A DNA stretch of 64,000 nucleotides from contig OZ038452.1 in the NCBI GenBank assembly GCA_964036195.1, positions 8,736,704 to 8,800,703 on the forward strand, given 5' to 3'. The notes under the pieces were generated by a model that had not been told where the DNA came from, did no database searches, and saw only the letters and a list, made by a program, of their open reading frames with translations. Shown one piece after another: positions 53,970-64,000 of the stretch. This stretch comes from Sphaerolaimus hirsutus (lineage: Eukaryota; Nematoda; Chromadorea; Monhysterida; Sphaerolaimidae). Made by a program: the position numbers and the translations under genes. The stretch's first letter is position 1; each line of letters starts with the position of its first letter.

Positions 53970-54322
53970 TACCGTAAATGCTCTAATAGGACGACACCCC
54001 TCCAATAAAGCGACCTCTCCAATAGTACGACCCCCAAAGAAAAATTAAAAAAAAAGAAAAACGATGTCGCAATCTTCGGACGCCGCTTATTTATATCGTT
54101 GAACCCGAATATTAAGTATTTTGAGAATTTTGTGGCTTTGATGTGATTACCTATTGCTTTACGGTGCCATGCTCATACGCGTTAAATGAAAAGTTGAGTT
54201 GTTGAGTTTTTGAAAAATACAATACGACCCTCTCCAATAAAGTGACCTCTCCAATAATGCGACCCCCAAAAATGTGCTGAAAACAATAAACCGACCGTCG
54301 CCTTATTGGAGCATTTACAGTA
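53970..54322. mobile_element. TACCGTAAATGCTCTAATAG MITE
   Basis: Left TACCGTAAATGCTCTAATAG is mirrored by TATTGGAGCATTTACAGTA at the right. CCTCCAATAAAGCGACC units recur next to both ends. Confidence 0.75.
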
Positions 54323-54581
54323 ATCAGTGATTTCTTTCAAAAATATCCATTTTACGTTGACTTATTACGCATATCGCCTTTTGTCGAACATTCGTGACTT
54401 CATGTGAAATTCTTAGATGTAAGAGAATGGTAATACATTGCCAGTGATGCTACACACTGTAGAGGTATGTGGGAGCACATTGGCTGGATATTATATACTA
54501 TACTAGCATATCACGGCATGAATAAATCTTTTACACTAAAAATGCCCCAAAACCCATGAAAACACCACCAATGGTCATGTG

Positions 54582-55643
54582 TAGGGTTGGAAAAAAACTT
54601 TTTTCAACTCCATGTTTTAAAAAACAAGGTTTTTTAAAAGCTCCCAGATATGGCTCTGGGTCAACATATAAAGGTATATCAGACAAGTGACAATACTCTG
54701 TGATGTTATATATGACCATATAATGGCTGTGGAGCCATGGGATTATAAGTACTGATTTGTGTCAAAAATGTCCATTTTTGTCGACGTGTCGTATATCGTC
54801 TTATAGTCGAATGTTCGTGACTTGAAGTGAAGTTTCGCACGGAATAGTGATCAAACAAGGTTATAAAAGGAGGTTGTTACTTTGGGAGTGATGTTACACA
54901 CTGTGGAGGTAAATGGAAGCAAATTACCTGAATATTATATACTACAGCAACCAGGGACGTACGCAGGGGGGGGGGGGGGGCGGGGGGGCGGCCGCCCCCC
55001 CTTGCCCGGGACGGACAAAAAAATGTTCCAGGAATGGCACTTTGTTGAGCGATTTTCCACCCACTTAGCAGAAATTTTGCGCGCGAGCGCGCATTTCCGC
55101 ACCGCACGCTATATAGAATGCATTTTTTTACCTTCCAGAGTGAAATAACCACTAAAAATGCCCTCAACGCAGTGCCCGGTACCATAAATTTAGGCACAAA
55201 TAAGTACTAAATGGTATACGTTGGCGTTGGCGCCAACTCCAATAGGGTCCTGTCGCTGGCGCCAACGAATGGCGCCAGCGCCATGGCCCCATTCCGTTAC
55301 TACGGGAACAAATTTTAGGGGGGGGGGGCGCCGCCCCCCCCCCCGTTCGCCGGGCTCCGTATACAATCCCCCCGCTCAAAAATCCTGCGTATGTCCGACA
55401 GCAACATATGACGGCTTATTTACCCATGGTAGCACATAGAAATGGTTGCTTTGATACTAAAAATGCCACAAAACCAATGAAAACAACCACCAATGTCAAA
55501 TTGTGTGTGAAATTGCGCGCTTGCGCGCAAAATGTTTGCAAAATACCTAGTGCTTATTACTAAAAATTTTGGCCGATTTAAAAAAAAACGTTTCGGACTT
55601 TTTTTTAATAATAAAACGTTTTAAAAAACATCGGATAACCCTA
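54582..55643. mobile_element. TAGGGTTGG-type element, nested
   Basis: The ends are TAGGGTTGGAAAAAAAC and ACATCGGATAACCCTA, with near-exact duplication GTCATGTG / GTCATGTC. Parts of the interior (GGTTATAAAAGGAGGTTGTTA) match 15161-16586 in inverse order. Confidence 0.75.
54952..55397. mobile_element. CAGGGACGTACGCAGG hAT-like MITE, nested two levels deep
   Basis: The ends are CAGGGACGTACGCAGG and CCTGCGTATGTCCG, with exact 8-bp duplication ACAGCAAC (54944-54951 and 55398-55405). Contains GGGGCGGCCGCC, GCGCGCGAGCGCGC and GGCGCTGGCGCC blocks in the same order as 12756-13190. Confidence 0.85.
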
Positions 55644-55846
55644 GTCATGTCACATGTGTATTGAAATTTGCGCGCTTGCGCGCAAAAAACTGCAAAATAC
55701 CTAGTGCAAGTCTACCATAAATTTTTCATTTCGATTTTTTAAAATTAAAATCAGTTTCCATCCTGTGATTTTCAAAAAAAATCAGATTTTTTTTGTAAAA
55801 ATCTGTTAAAAAAATTAAGTGCCAACGCTACCTAAATACCATCGTT

Positions 55847-56016
55847 TCAAGAAAAAAACAGACCCTTAGTGTTTTCAGTCTGCTCTGAATTTCCACCAAA
55901 AAAGGGCGCCAAATTCGCTCCCATCCGATTTTTCTGGTGACTATTTTTTATTCGCTGCAGTCTGGCCGTCACGCGGTCGATTTTCTCCTCGCCCGATGTG
56001 TTCAATTTTGCCGATA
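55847..56016 (-). CDS. Terminal exon candidate, unidentified gene
   Basis: After an ATTTCAG acceptor the minus strand encodes SAKLNTSGEEKIDRVTARLQ, RIKNSHQKNRMGANLAPFFG and NSEQTENTKGLFFS, then TGA. Charged and helical at first, polar later. No family recognised. It lies just outside the nested element block. Confidence 0.4.
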
Positions 56017-57559
56017 CTGAAATAGAAATGTTTGAATTATATGCATAAATTTTAATGGTTCACGTAGTTAGAGAGATGTAATGAACTCGTTGAACAGTCC
56101 CTTGGAAAACCAACACTAAAAAAAACTCGTGTCATGCTAATGGGCAAGAATAACTCATTCTCGTTAAAGACATAATCACTGTGATTACGGATGGTAAGAA
56201 TAGTTTTTAATGCGTTATCCAGCTTAGAAAAGAATTTGTTAACTAAATAAAATCGATGCTTTTTCCAATTTGACCTAATGGGCCTACACACACTAGTTTT
56301 CCGCGTGACTTTCATGGGAAAACTCAATTTAGTTTTCCCATTGTGCAGGCAACAGTCGCAAGAGGCCGCCATTTGCAATTTTTTTATGATGATCCCTTTG
56401 TGACACCCATTTGGGAAAACTGTGAAAAAATGGTGAAAGTTAAATGAGTTTTGCACCATAAAAAAATTGATTTCCGGAACATTATTTATGTTGCATGTGA
56501 TACACTATGTGAAACTGTATATATATGTACATTTTTGTGCTTCTAGTTACTTTTGTTCTTTTTTAAATAATTTTTGAAAATCATGAATATAATAATTTTT
56601 ATAAAATCATTGGTTACTTTGTAATACTTGTAAATTTAGAGCCACGTACAGTTTTTTTCTCTTTTATTTGATACTAATCACACACTGTCATTACCACAGA
56701 TTGAAAAATGAATGAATTTAACATGTATGACATAAAAAAATCAATAAAATTTTAATCACTTGGCAATCAGCTGCAATTTTTTTACACGAGGCACAGCATG
56801 TATTCAGTATATCGTCAAAAAAAAGGTGATATATCTACACCATAAAAAAAACAAAATAAATTTTTTTTCAATTTCTATCACTAAAACATGTCCTAAAAAT
56901 TGAATTTTTTACCCTGAGCGCTCATTAGACTTTTATAGAAAGACAAAAATATGCAGCAACAGATGAAATTCAAATGAAGCATTCATCATGAACTTAACTA
57001 ATTTTATAGATGAAAAGCTAAAAAATGAAGTTTTCCCATGCTGCACGCAGAAGCTGAAAACTGATTTTGACTTGTACTGAAATTTTCATTCAGCTTTTCA
57101 ATTATTACCAAATCATGTGACACACACATGAAGAACCAAAAGCAAGCAAATCAATCATCCAAAACCCTTCATCAAAAATCATAAAAATATATGAAAATTC
57201 AACAATTTTGCCAATTTATTCAGGGCACAATGGCCTCTGCAGTCTTCATCCACTCATCAAGTTTCTCTCTCAATGCTGTGTGGTCACACAATTCACTCTC
57301 ACGGTGTTGATCAGCATGTTGCATGTCATCCAGCCCCTCACAAGCATCCCTCCAGTCCAACTGCAGTATTTAGTATACATTAATTCAAATAGAAACATGC
57401 CAAAACAGTGATAAATTTCCACAAAGAAACAAACGGTGTGGTTGCAAAGCTTTTGTTCATCTGGCGCACGCAGCGGTGGTTTCTCATTCCCATCTGGTGG
57501 CAGTCACAAACTGTAAAATCACTGTGTAAAATGGCAAGTGTCATGGAAGGTTTCAAAAC

Positions 57560-57854
57560 TAGGGTGTCAACTTTCCATTTTCCATTTCCACAGGCAAATA
57601 TTTTTTCCGTTTCTGCTTCCATTTTCCGGCTCACTTGTCTGCTTTTCAAAAAAAAATTAATTTTCCAGCTCAAAAATGGTAAACATGCATGCAAGTTCTC
57701 AATTTTGTAATTTTTTTGTATTTCTAGCAAGATTTCTGCAAATTTTGTTATTTCTGGGTAAATTTCTGCAAATTTTTGCAGTTTCCAGCATAATTTCAGC
57801 AAATTTTTCCATTTTTGTTCTCTTTTCCGCCAAAAAGTTTTTGTTGACACCCTA
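57560..57854. mobile_element. Degraded TAGGGTGTCAAC-type element
   Basis: The ends are TAGGGTGTCAACTTTCC and TTTGTTGACACCCTA, with eroded TTTTCCGTTT repeats. No flanking duplication left. Confidence 0.75.
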
Positions 57855-58618
57855 AGTATCACTGAATAAAATCCTTTGAAGCTGTAGTAACGTGTGCCAC
57901 TTTCTCAAATGTACGATTTTACAAAAAAAAACCAAAAATATAATGTCAAAGTTCAGTTGAGTTTTCCTAACATGACGTTATTTGTTTCAAACTACTATTT
58001 CTTTACTGTTGCCATGGTTGTCACCATGAAAACCATGTGAAAACTCAAAAATTTGAAAAAATTATTACTCATTAAATACAAATCATTAAGTGCCCATCTC
58101 TCTACACAAAATAGAGGAAAAAATTCTGCATAGGACCTCCAAATTTCACATCTCTGGTCCATTCATGTCTTGTTTAAAGATACTTTTTCAAAGTGGCCAC
58201 CTGTGTGAAAACTCACTGATATGGCGACAAAAATGGCGACATTTTGACACCATTTTTGTCGCCATGGCGACAGTTTTCCTCAGTGGCTTGCATATTGTGA
58301 AAACTGCCGACACATGTGGCAACATTTCTTGTTGCCACGTGTCGCCACATGTCGCCAGTTTTCACAAGGTGTATGCATACTGTTCACATAATGACTGACA
58401 AATGGGAAAACTGCTTGGTGCATTGTAAAAACTGCTATTTAGCCTAGTAATATTATCAAGGTGCACGCACATTGTGAAAACTGAAAATATTATTTTTCAA
58501 GTGTACAAATTGTATTAGTTTTTATACAATGATGAATAGCAGTTTTCACTTTGTTTTCATTTTCAATACAGTCATTTATTAAATCTCATGCAATTTTTTG
58601 AACTTTGTGCAATGCAAT

Positions 58619-59261
58619 TGAGGCGTCCAATTCTAAAAGTCGACAAGTCCAAAATATGAAAATTTCGAGTTAGGCCCGGAAACGTCATCTGGGGCTACTT
58701 CCGCAGATTTTTCATCATTTTCCATAAATTTTTTGACCTCACATGCCCATATGGCATAGTGCCAAATTTGACATTTTTGGGGAAAAATGCAAAAAAATTT
58801 GGGCAAGAAGTTGACAAGTCCACTTAGTTTTTGGCTAAAAGGCAACAAGTCCATCCTCTTCATCCTTTTTTATGGGAAAAAATGCAAGAAATGTGATAAG
58901 TCCACTATGGGCACCGATTTCTAAAAGTCGACAAGTGCATAACTTTCCCATAAGGGAGGAGCAATGTGGGCAGGAACAAAAATGTTCTCGCATGCAAGAA
59001 GGTGACAAGTCCATTTCCCTCCCAAAAACAGTTTTGCTCTGACCGAATGGAATTTTTTGGACACCCCATTTTTCACATCTACATTGAGATTAGGGGCTGA
59101 AAATTTGACACTTTATTGTCAACATATGGAACTTAATGGAAAGCATAAGAGAGCCAAATTGGACACGCACCACGGGCCTCGAATTGGGTTTGAAACTTAA
59201 AATGTGATTTACTCAAAATCACATTTTGTGGACTTGTCGACTTTTAGAATTAGCTGCCTCA
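58619..59261. mobile_element. Element with GAGGCGTCCAATTCTAAAAG ends
   Basis: GAGGCGTCCAATTCTAAAAG at the left is mirrored by CTTTTAGAATTAGCTGCCTC at the right. GACAAGTCCA words occur about eight times inside, mostly near the ends. No coding sequence. Confidence 0.7.
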
Positions 59262-59781
59262 ATTACGGTTATGAAAAGCTCAAGAAATATGGTCAAAATA
59301 CTATAGTCGTGTTTTTGTTTCTCATGTTTTTGTTGCCTTTTTTGTATTTCTGATGCACATGCATTCTTCCATTTAATTCACTGCATATTCTAAAAAAACG
59401 TTCCTGTGAGGGAACTGTATTGTGTGTAATATTTATTTTTCTCATGTGTAAAAAGTAAAATGAAAAACAAAAGTTGTGTACATGATATTTTTCTTAAAAA
59501 TGTACAATGAAAAACAATAACAAATATCAAGCAAAGAAATGAAGTGAAAGAAATGTGTCACATGTAAAAAGAGGCAAAAAATACTAAATATGTATATGAT
59601 AAAGCATGATTTCAGTAGTTTCACCGCTTAACCTGTGTTCATACAATATCACAGTTGTTCACATGGTCCTCCTCCTCCTCCTCCACTGTCTGCATGTAAA
59701 AATTGGCTGTGTGGTTTATTGCTAGTTCCACAGTTGCCTACACAGCAAAGTTTTGTAGTTTTCACATATTGCAGTCACATG

Positions 59782-60483
59782 TAGGGTGTCAAAAAAATTT
59801 TTTTACGGAAAACGGAAACGGAAAAAAAATTTCTGCAGCCGGAAAACGGAACGGAAAACGGAAAAAAATTTGCACTTGGCGGAAAACGGAAACGGAAAAA
59901 AAATTTCAGTGGCCGGAAAACGGAAAAAGCGGCCGGAAAAACGGAAACGGAAAAATGGAATTTGCATGGAAATGGAAAAATTTGCTGAAATTTTGCCTAA
60001 AGAAACGATAAAATTCGCTGAAATTTTGCTGGAAACAGAATTTGTTTTACATAATTGACAATCTGCATGACTGTTTACCAGTTTGGCTGCAACAGAAAAC
60101 AGAAAGTTGAGCCAGAAAAGGGTAAAATGAGGCGGAAAGCATGAAATTGAGGCGGAAAACGGAAAAAAGCGGAAAAACTGGAAATTGAGCCGGAAAACGG
60201 AAAAAAGGCGGAAAAACTGAAAATTTCACCGGAAAACGGAAAATGAGCCGGAAAACGGAAAAAAAAGCGGAAAAACTGGAAATTGAGCCGGAAAACGGAA
60301 AAAAGGCGGAAAAACTGAAAATTTCACCGGAAAACGGAAAATGAGCTGGAAAACGGAAAAAAAGGTGGCCGGAAAACGGAACGGAAAACGGAAAAAAAAT
60401 CTCAGCGGCCGGAAAACGGAATGGAAAACGGAAAAAATTCGCCTGCGGAAAATGGAAACGGAAAACGGAAATTTGACACCCTA
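59782..60483. mobile_element. TAGGGTGTCAAA-type element with GGAAAACGG arrays
   Basis: The ends are TAGGGTGTCAAAAAAAT and AAATTTGACACCCTA, with exact 8-bp duplication GTCACATG (59774-59781 and 60484-60491). The interior is almost entirely GGAAAACGGAAA-like units. Same family as 2302-3992, without cargo. Confidence 0.87.
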
Positions 60484-60788
60484 GTCACATGTGGAAAAGT
60501 GAATAATATTTATCCATGGCAACAATGGCGACAATGGCGACATGTCGCCATGTGGTATGGCGACATTCAATGAGTGTTGCCATACCATATGGCGACATTT
60601 GCCATTCAGTTTTCCACTATAGCATTCATGTTGAGAACACTAGTGACTTTCCGAAACCAACACAAATATTTTTACACCTCTAAATTTTACTTCATGCAAG
60701 ATGGGAAAACTGAATGGCGACATGTCGCCATTTGAGTTTTCCCAAGCGTCACGCGGAAAACTAGTGTGTGTGGGCACAATGTTGCACG

Positions 60789-61553
60789 GCACACTCAAAT
60801 TTTCAGTTGCAGTTCGAACAGTTTTTCAAGGGCGGAATTCAAAAGGGTGGAATTAAAAATGGGGGCAGAATCCAAAAACGTTCGAACTGCCCTCGATTTC
60901 AATTCCGCACATGAAACGTTCGAACACTTTGCACGATAGCAGAATTGCCTCGGATTGTGCATGGGTGGAATTATTTCAGACAGGTAGGAAAGTGCTAAAT
61001 GTCTGAACCACCCTTGGAATTCCGCCTTGGCGGAACTCAAAAACGTCCGAACCGCCCTTGACAATTTTGAGTGTGCAGTGTGCCATCTAGGCAAGAAAAC
61101 ATTGGGACACTTTCTAGAGGGTGGAATTCAGTTTCAGTTTACACAAATATGCCACACGGTGAACTTCAATATCTTTTAAACAAGTGGATATTACTAAAAA
61201 ATTTCTCTATTCATTTTTGAAGACAAAGCCTAGATCTACCTATAAAATTTTTTTTAACAAATATGTTTGGTAAGATAAATAAGATGTGTTTCTCATAACA
61301 AACTTCTCTAAAGGGCGTATCTCTTAAGTCAAGGGCGGAATTGAAATGTTTTTGAAACGTTTTGTTATGATATGCAAATGGACAAAAACTGTGTGAATTC
61401 ATCCGAATTCGTGTGAAGTTCATCCGAATGTCCTAAAAACGCCACATTTTTCCTAAATAAAAATGTTCGAACCATCCTTGGAGTTCTGCCTTGGCGGAAC
61501 TCAAAAACGTTCGAACCGCCCTTGAAAATTTTGAGTGTGCGGTGCGCCATTCT
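60789..61553. mobile_element. Two elements with GGCACACTCAAAATTTTC ends
   Basis: The first runs about 60789-61082 (GGCACACTCAAATTTTCAG to CAATTTTGAGTGTGC). The second ends near 61553 with GAAAATTTTGAGTGTGC. Both carry AAGGGCGGAATTC and GTTCGAACCGCCC words near their ends. Confidence 0.6.
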
Positions 61554-61711
61554 CCCTACAAAACCACCCACACCTCGCGTGTCAATTTACAAAAATATAC
61601 ACAAAAACAATCAATTACGTGTTCAATCAAAATAATCAATTAATCAAAAGTGTTGGAAATTAATAAAATTTCCGGTAAGTAAAGCGTATCGGGCCTAAAA
61701 CAGCTCAGGCC

Positions 61712-61768
61712 AGGGGTCTCGAATGGGGGGGGTTGGGGGGGGGGGGACCCCCCCATTCGAGACCCCTG
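61712..61768. mobile_element. 57-bp hairpin made of two CAGGGGTCTC ends
   Basis: CAGGGGTCTCGAATGGGGGG is followed almost directly by CCCCCCATTCGAGACCCCTG. This is the terminal sequence of the MITE at 62071 and its mirror, with almost no interior. Confidence 0.7.
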
Positions 61769-62070
61769 GAGGCCACTGAAATACTGCAATCCTTGAAAGA
61801 GATGTTTCAAGAAATGCTGAAACATCAATTTTGCGGGTTTTGGGTTAGGAGATTCCAGGGAATTTTAGGAGACACTTTTAGGTATTTCAGTTGAACTGGG
61901 TGCCAAACAGAACCCGCAAAAAATATGTTTCACAATTTTTGGGGGCTCACTAGAATGAATTCACGGGATTCACTAGCATGGGAAACAAAACCCAAAAACA
62001 TGTTTCACCAATTTCAGGGCAGCAGCGACCATGGCGTGGTTCTATGGCCCAACAAACACAGCCATTACTC

Positions 62071-62577
62071 CAGGGGTCTCGAATGGGGGGGTTCCCCCCC
62101 CCAAACCGCCCAGCTATCTATCTATCCCGGAGGCCGCTCAGCTATCTATCTATCCCGGAGGCAAAATTTTGGGCTACTACCCCCTAAACCCCCCCCCCCC
62201 CCAAATCGCCCAGCTATCTACCTATCTGGAGCAATTTTTCAGAAACTATACCCTAATTTTCGCTCAAAATCGCTATTTTTCATACCTATATATAGATTTT
62301 CACCTCCAAAATCACTGGTTCATGCGTATAACTGGCTATTTTCAGCTATTTTAAGTACTATATGCTCTTGTATATCCATTTTGAGCTATTTTACACCTAC
62401 TTTTAGCGATTTTTCTCCCTTTTCTTCCTTCTATGCCTCGAAAAAGCCTACATATCGAACCACCACAACCCCCCCCCCAAACCCCCCCCCAGAAAATTTT
62501 TCAGCTATCTATCCCTCCGGAGGAACGATTTGCTATCTATCCAACCACTCGGAGGGTCAAAATTCAAGATACCCCTG
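62071..62577. mobile_element. CAGGGGTCTCGAATGG hAT-like MITE
   Basis: The ends are CAGGGGTCTCGAATGG and AATTCAAGATACCCCTG, with exact 8-bp duplication CATTACTC (62063-62070 and 62578-62585). CTATCTATCCCGGAGG words, C-tracts and an AAAATAGG-type interior are as in the other copies. Confidence 0.87.
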
Positions 62578-63043
62578 CATTACTCACTCTAAAAAACATA
62601 GAACCATTAGCCTTCATTTGTTGTGCCCATACTTTGTCAAAAATTTCAATGATTACTAAGAATCATTGAAACGTATTTCTCGCGGGTTGAGATTACCATG
62701 GTCAGAGTGGTTTTCCCCAAATATGTTGAGGTGAACACTGAATCCGCCAAAAATATGTTTCAGTTTTTTGGGGGGCTCCAACAAAAGCCAACCCAAAAAT
62801 TATAAAAACAAAGCCCTATCCACTGTGGCTGAAAACCATCAACAATCATCAACCATTCTTAGCCAAGGATCTATGAAACATAATTCTCGCGGGTTCAGCT
62901 TGGGATCTGAAAGATTTTTCCAACATGGGAATTGGCATGAATTCTTTTTTGATCCGCCATTATTCACTACAGTAAAGGGAAAAACAACAGTAAAAACCCT
63001 CATCTTCATTCCCAGTTCAAATTCATGTTTCCAACAAACAAAC
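62578..63043. other. Probable intron of the RS-rich gene
   Basis: No exon could be assigned. Words TCTCGCGGGTT with ATGAAACATAATT recur at about 62680 and 62885 and may be an unrecognised repeat. Confidence 0.35.
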
Positions 63044-63465
63044 TTTTTATGTTTCTTCTCAGAACTCTTTTTCTTGGTGCTCGTGTGCAATTTGTGCTTG
63101 GAACGCGATCTAGAATTCGACCTCGACCTGCGGCGTTTTTTCGCCGCCGGCGGCGACCAGTCGCGACTTGAAAGTAAAGTGGTTCGTTAAAAAATTTTAA
63201 TGAATGGCAATGGCAATATGGATGGCTATGCTTTGCCCATAGCTTACAATCATCGACGGGTAAATCTAATATTTTATCTTTCGAAAATAGGTTTCGATAA
63301 TCTTTGTAGCCTTTACATGAAGCAACAGAAAAAACACCTATTCCTCTTGCGTTTCCTAGAAGCCCTCTGTCCCTTCGCCTGGCTGCTTTTATGCATTTCC
63401 GCCGAGTCCCTAACTCGTCCCCTCCTTTCCGGTGAACGTCTCCCAGCTTGCATGTTCGAATGCAT
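63044..63465 (-). CDS. Basic RS-rich nuclear protein, first two exons
   Basis: Exon 1 (63465-63338) starts with ATG and encodes MHSNMQAGRRSPERRGRVRD and SQAKGQRASRKRKRN, leaving via GTGTTT with two bases of a codon. Exon 2 (63166-63044) follows a TTTCAAG acceptor in matching phase and encodes RDWSPPAAKKRRRSRSNSRS, RSKHKLHTSTKKKSSEKKHK, leaving via GTTTGT. The Arg/Ser-dipeptide run and Lys-rich tail are typical of RS-domain proteins of splicing speckles, but no RRM or other defining domain is visible, so the family is open. Later exons, at lower coordinates, were not found. The start could lie further upstream. Confidence 0.6.
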
Positions 63466-64000
63466 TTGAAGGACTTCGGGAAAAATTGTAGCCGAGTGGG
63501 CGCATCGTCCAGACTTTTCTAATTTTTTCTTTTTTCAACGGTCAGTATGACAAGTTGGCCCACGTCCAAGTTGGCGGTAACGTATTGTATTTAGGGCGAT
63601 TTTCGACAACTTTATCTCAACATCGCTAAAGTTTGCTTAATTTTGCTAATTTTCAGCTTCATAATCGCTATTCTTGTTTTACACTAATTTAATTCTTATT
63701 ACTGTTTTACACTAATTTTAAGCTATTTTTAAGCCTACATATTGAGTTTAAATTTATAGCGATTTCAAAACTTTGGCCGGCTGCCAGAATGTTAGATGTG
63801 AAGTTCGCTTACAAAAAAAGTTGTCGGATCGTGCCATTTATGTAATCTTGGCACTCGTCCAAGTTTGAATTGGATATGGTTGCATACAATTGAGATACAC
63901 CCGTTTGTATACCGCCATTAACACGGCATGTAACTGTGTGGGCCGCCATCAGCTACCATTTCCGGTCATTTAATCACATTACGCGGCCATTATCGGTGAC
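63466..64000. other. Right edge, no supported gene
   Basis: Probably the upstream region of the RS-rich gene. It contains TTGGCCCACGTCCAAGTT at about 63555 (see the repeated motif at 7886) and ends inside unassigned sequence. Confidence 0.35.

Larger units (their letters stand above)
53771..55832. mobile_element. Outer TIR element with AAAAATCAATTT arms, holding three other elements
   Basis: The left end ATAGTTGGAAAAAATCAATT and right end TTAAGTGCCAACGCTA are a degraded TAGGGTTGG-like pair, with AAAATCAGATTTTTT words next to both. Nested inside are 53970-54322 and 54582-55643, the latter itself containing 54952-55397. No clear flanking duplication. Confidence 0.55.
56283..60774. mobile_element. 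4.5-kb element with CTACACACACTAGTTTTCC ends
   Basis: Left CTACACACACTAGTTTTCCG (continuing CGTGAC) is mirrored by GTCACGCGGAAAACTAGTGT near 60755-60772. Subterminal words GGGAAAACTGAATGGCGACA, TGTCGCCATGTG and GTTTTCCCA recur on both sides. No coding sequence. Three other elements (57560-57854, 58619-59261, 59782-60483) are nested inside. Confidence 0.7.

Noticed and set aside
63200-63469. Plus-strand 89-codon ORF near the right edge
   Set aside because: It is antisense to the RS-rich exon 63465-63338, which has matching splice phases and better composition.

Overview
The window looks like nuclear DNA of an invertebrate animal. Genes are split into short exons with GT-AG introns, many only about 50-70 bp long. 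Conserved eukaryotic proteins (CTF18, ATG10) are recognisable. Most of the rest is nested DNA transposons in an AT-rich background. No assignment below clade level is possible from the sequence alone.

Left part (1-12 kb). The AAA+ core of the clamp-loader subunit CTF18 lies on the minus strand (796-1861) and runs off the left edge. It is followed by a TIR element carrying a BEL/Pao pol fragment (2302-3992), a GGCACC-repeat element (4118-5031), a 1.46-kb foldback (5200-6662), and a small two-exon minus-strand gene of 91 aa (7234-7598). About 540 bp separates that gene from a plus-strand ATG10 gene (8138-11990). ATG10 carries two transposons. One sits in an intron and carries a reverse transcriptase fragment. 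The other is a degraded hAT element inside the last coding exon with a perfect 8-bp target duplication.

Middle (12-32 kb). After a GC-rich hAT-type MITE and a 317-bp palindrome comes a plus-strand secreted zinc metalloprotease gene (14184-23912, at least 14 exons). Its introns hold many MITEs. A minus-strand gene with a NADAR (YbiA-like) domain follows (27868-31576).

Right part (31.8-64 kb). A 9.4-kb Ty3/gypsy-type LTR retrotransposon (31801-41187) lies in what appears to be an intron of the NADAR gene. It has a long uninterrupted gag-pol ORF, an extra Ala-rich coiled-coil ORF and 446-bp LTRs that read the same. A 1,789-bp tandem duplication covers the element's leader, its 5' LTR and one host exon, giving a third LTR and two identical copies of a phase-symmetric exon. 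Candidate upstream exons of the same gene continue to 47147. From 47 to 63 kb the window is mostly nested short-TIR elements with a few isolated exon candidates, ending with two exons of a basic RS-rich protein (63044-63465).

The most distinctive feature is a set of non-autonomous transposons. They have short TIRs (TAGGGTGTCA, TAGGGTTCAAACG, TAGGGTTGG, TAGTGATG or CAGGG types), mostly exact 8-bp target duplications, and interiors built from amplified, often self-complementary motifs. Two of them carry retroelement reverse-transcriptase fragments. All exon joins are inferred from splice motifs, matching phases and protein similarity read by eye.
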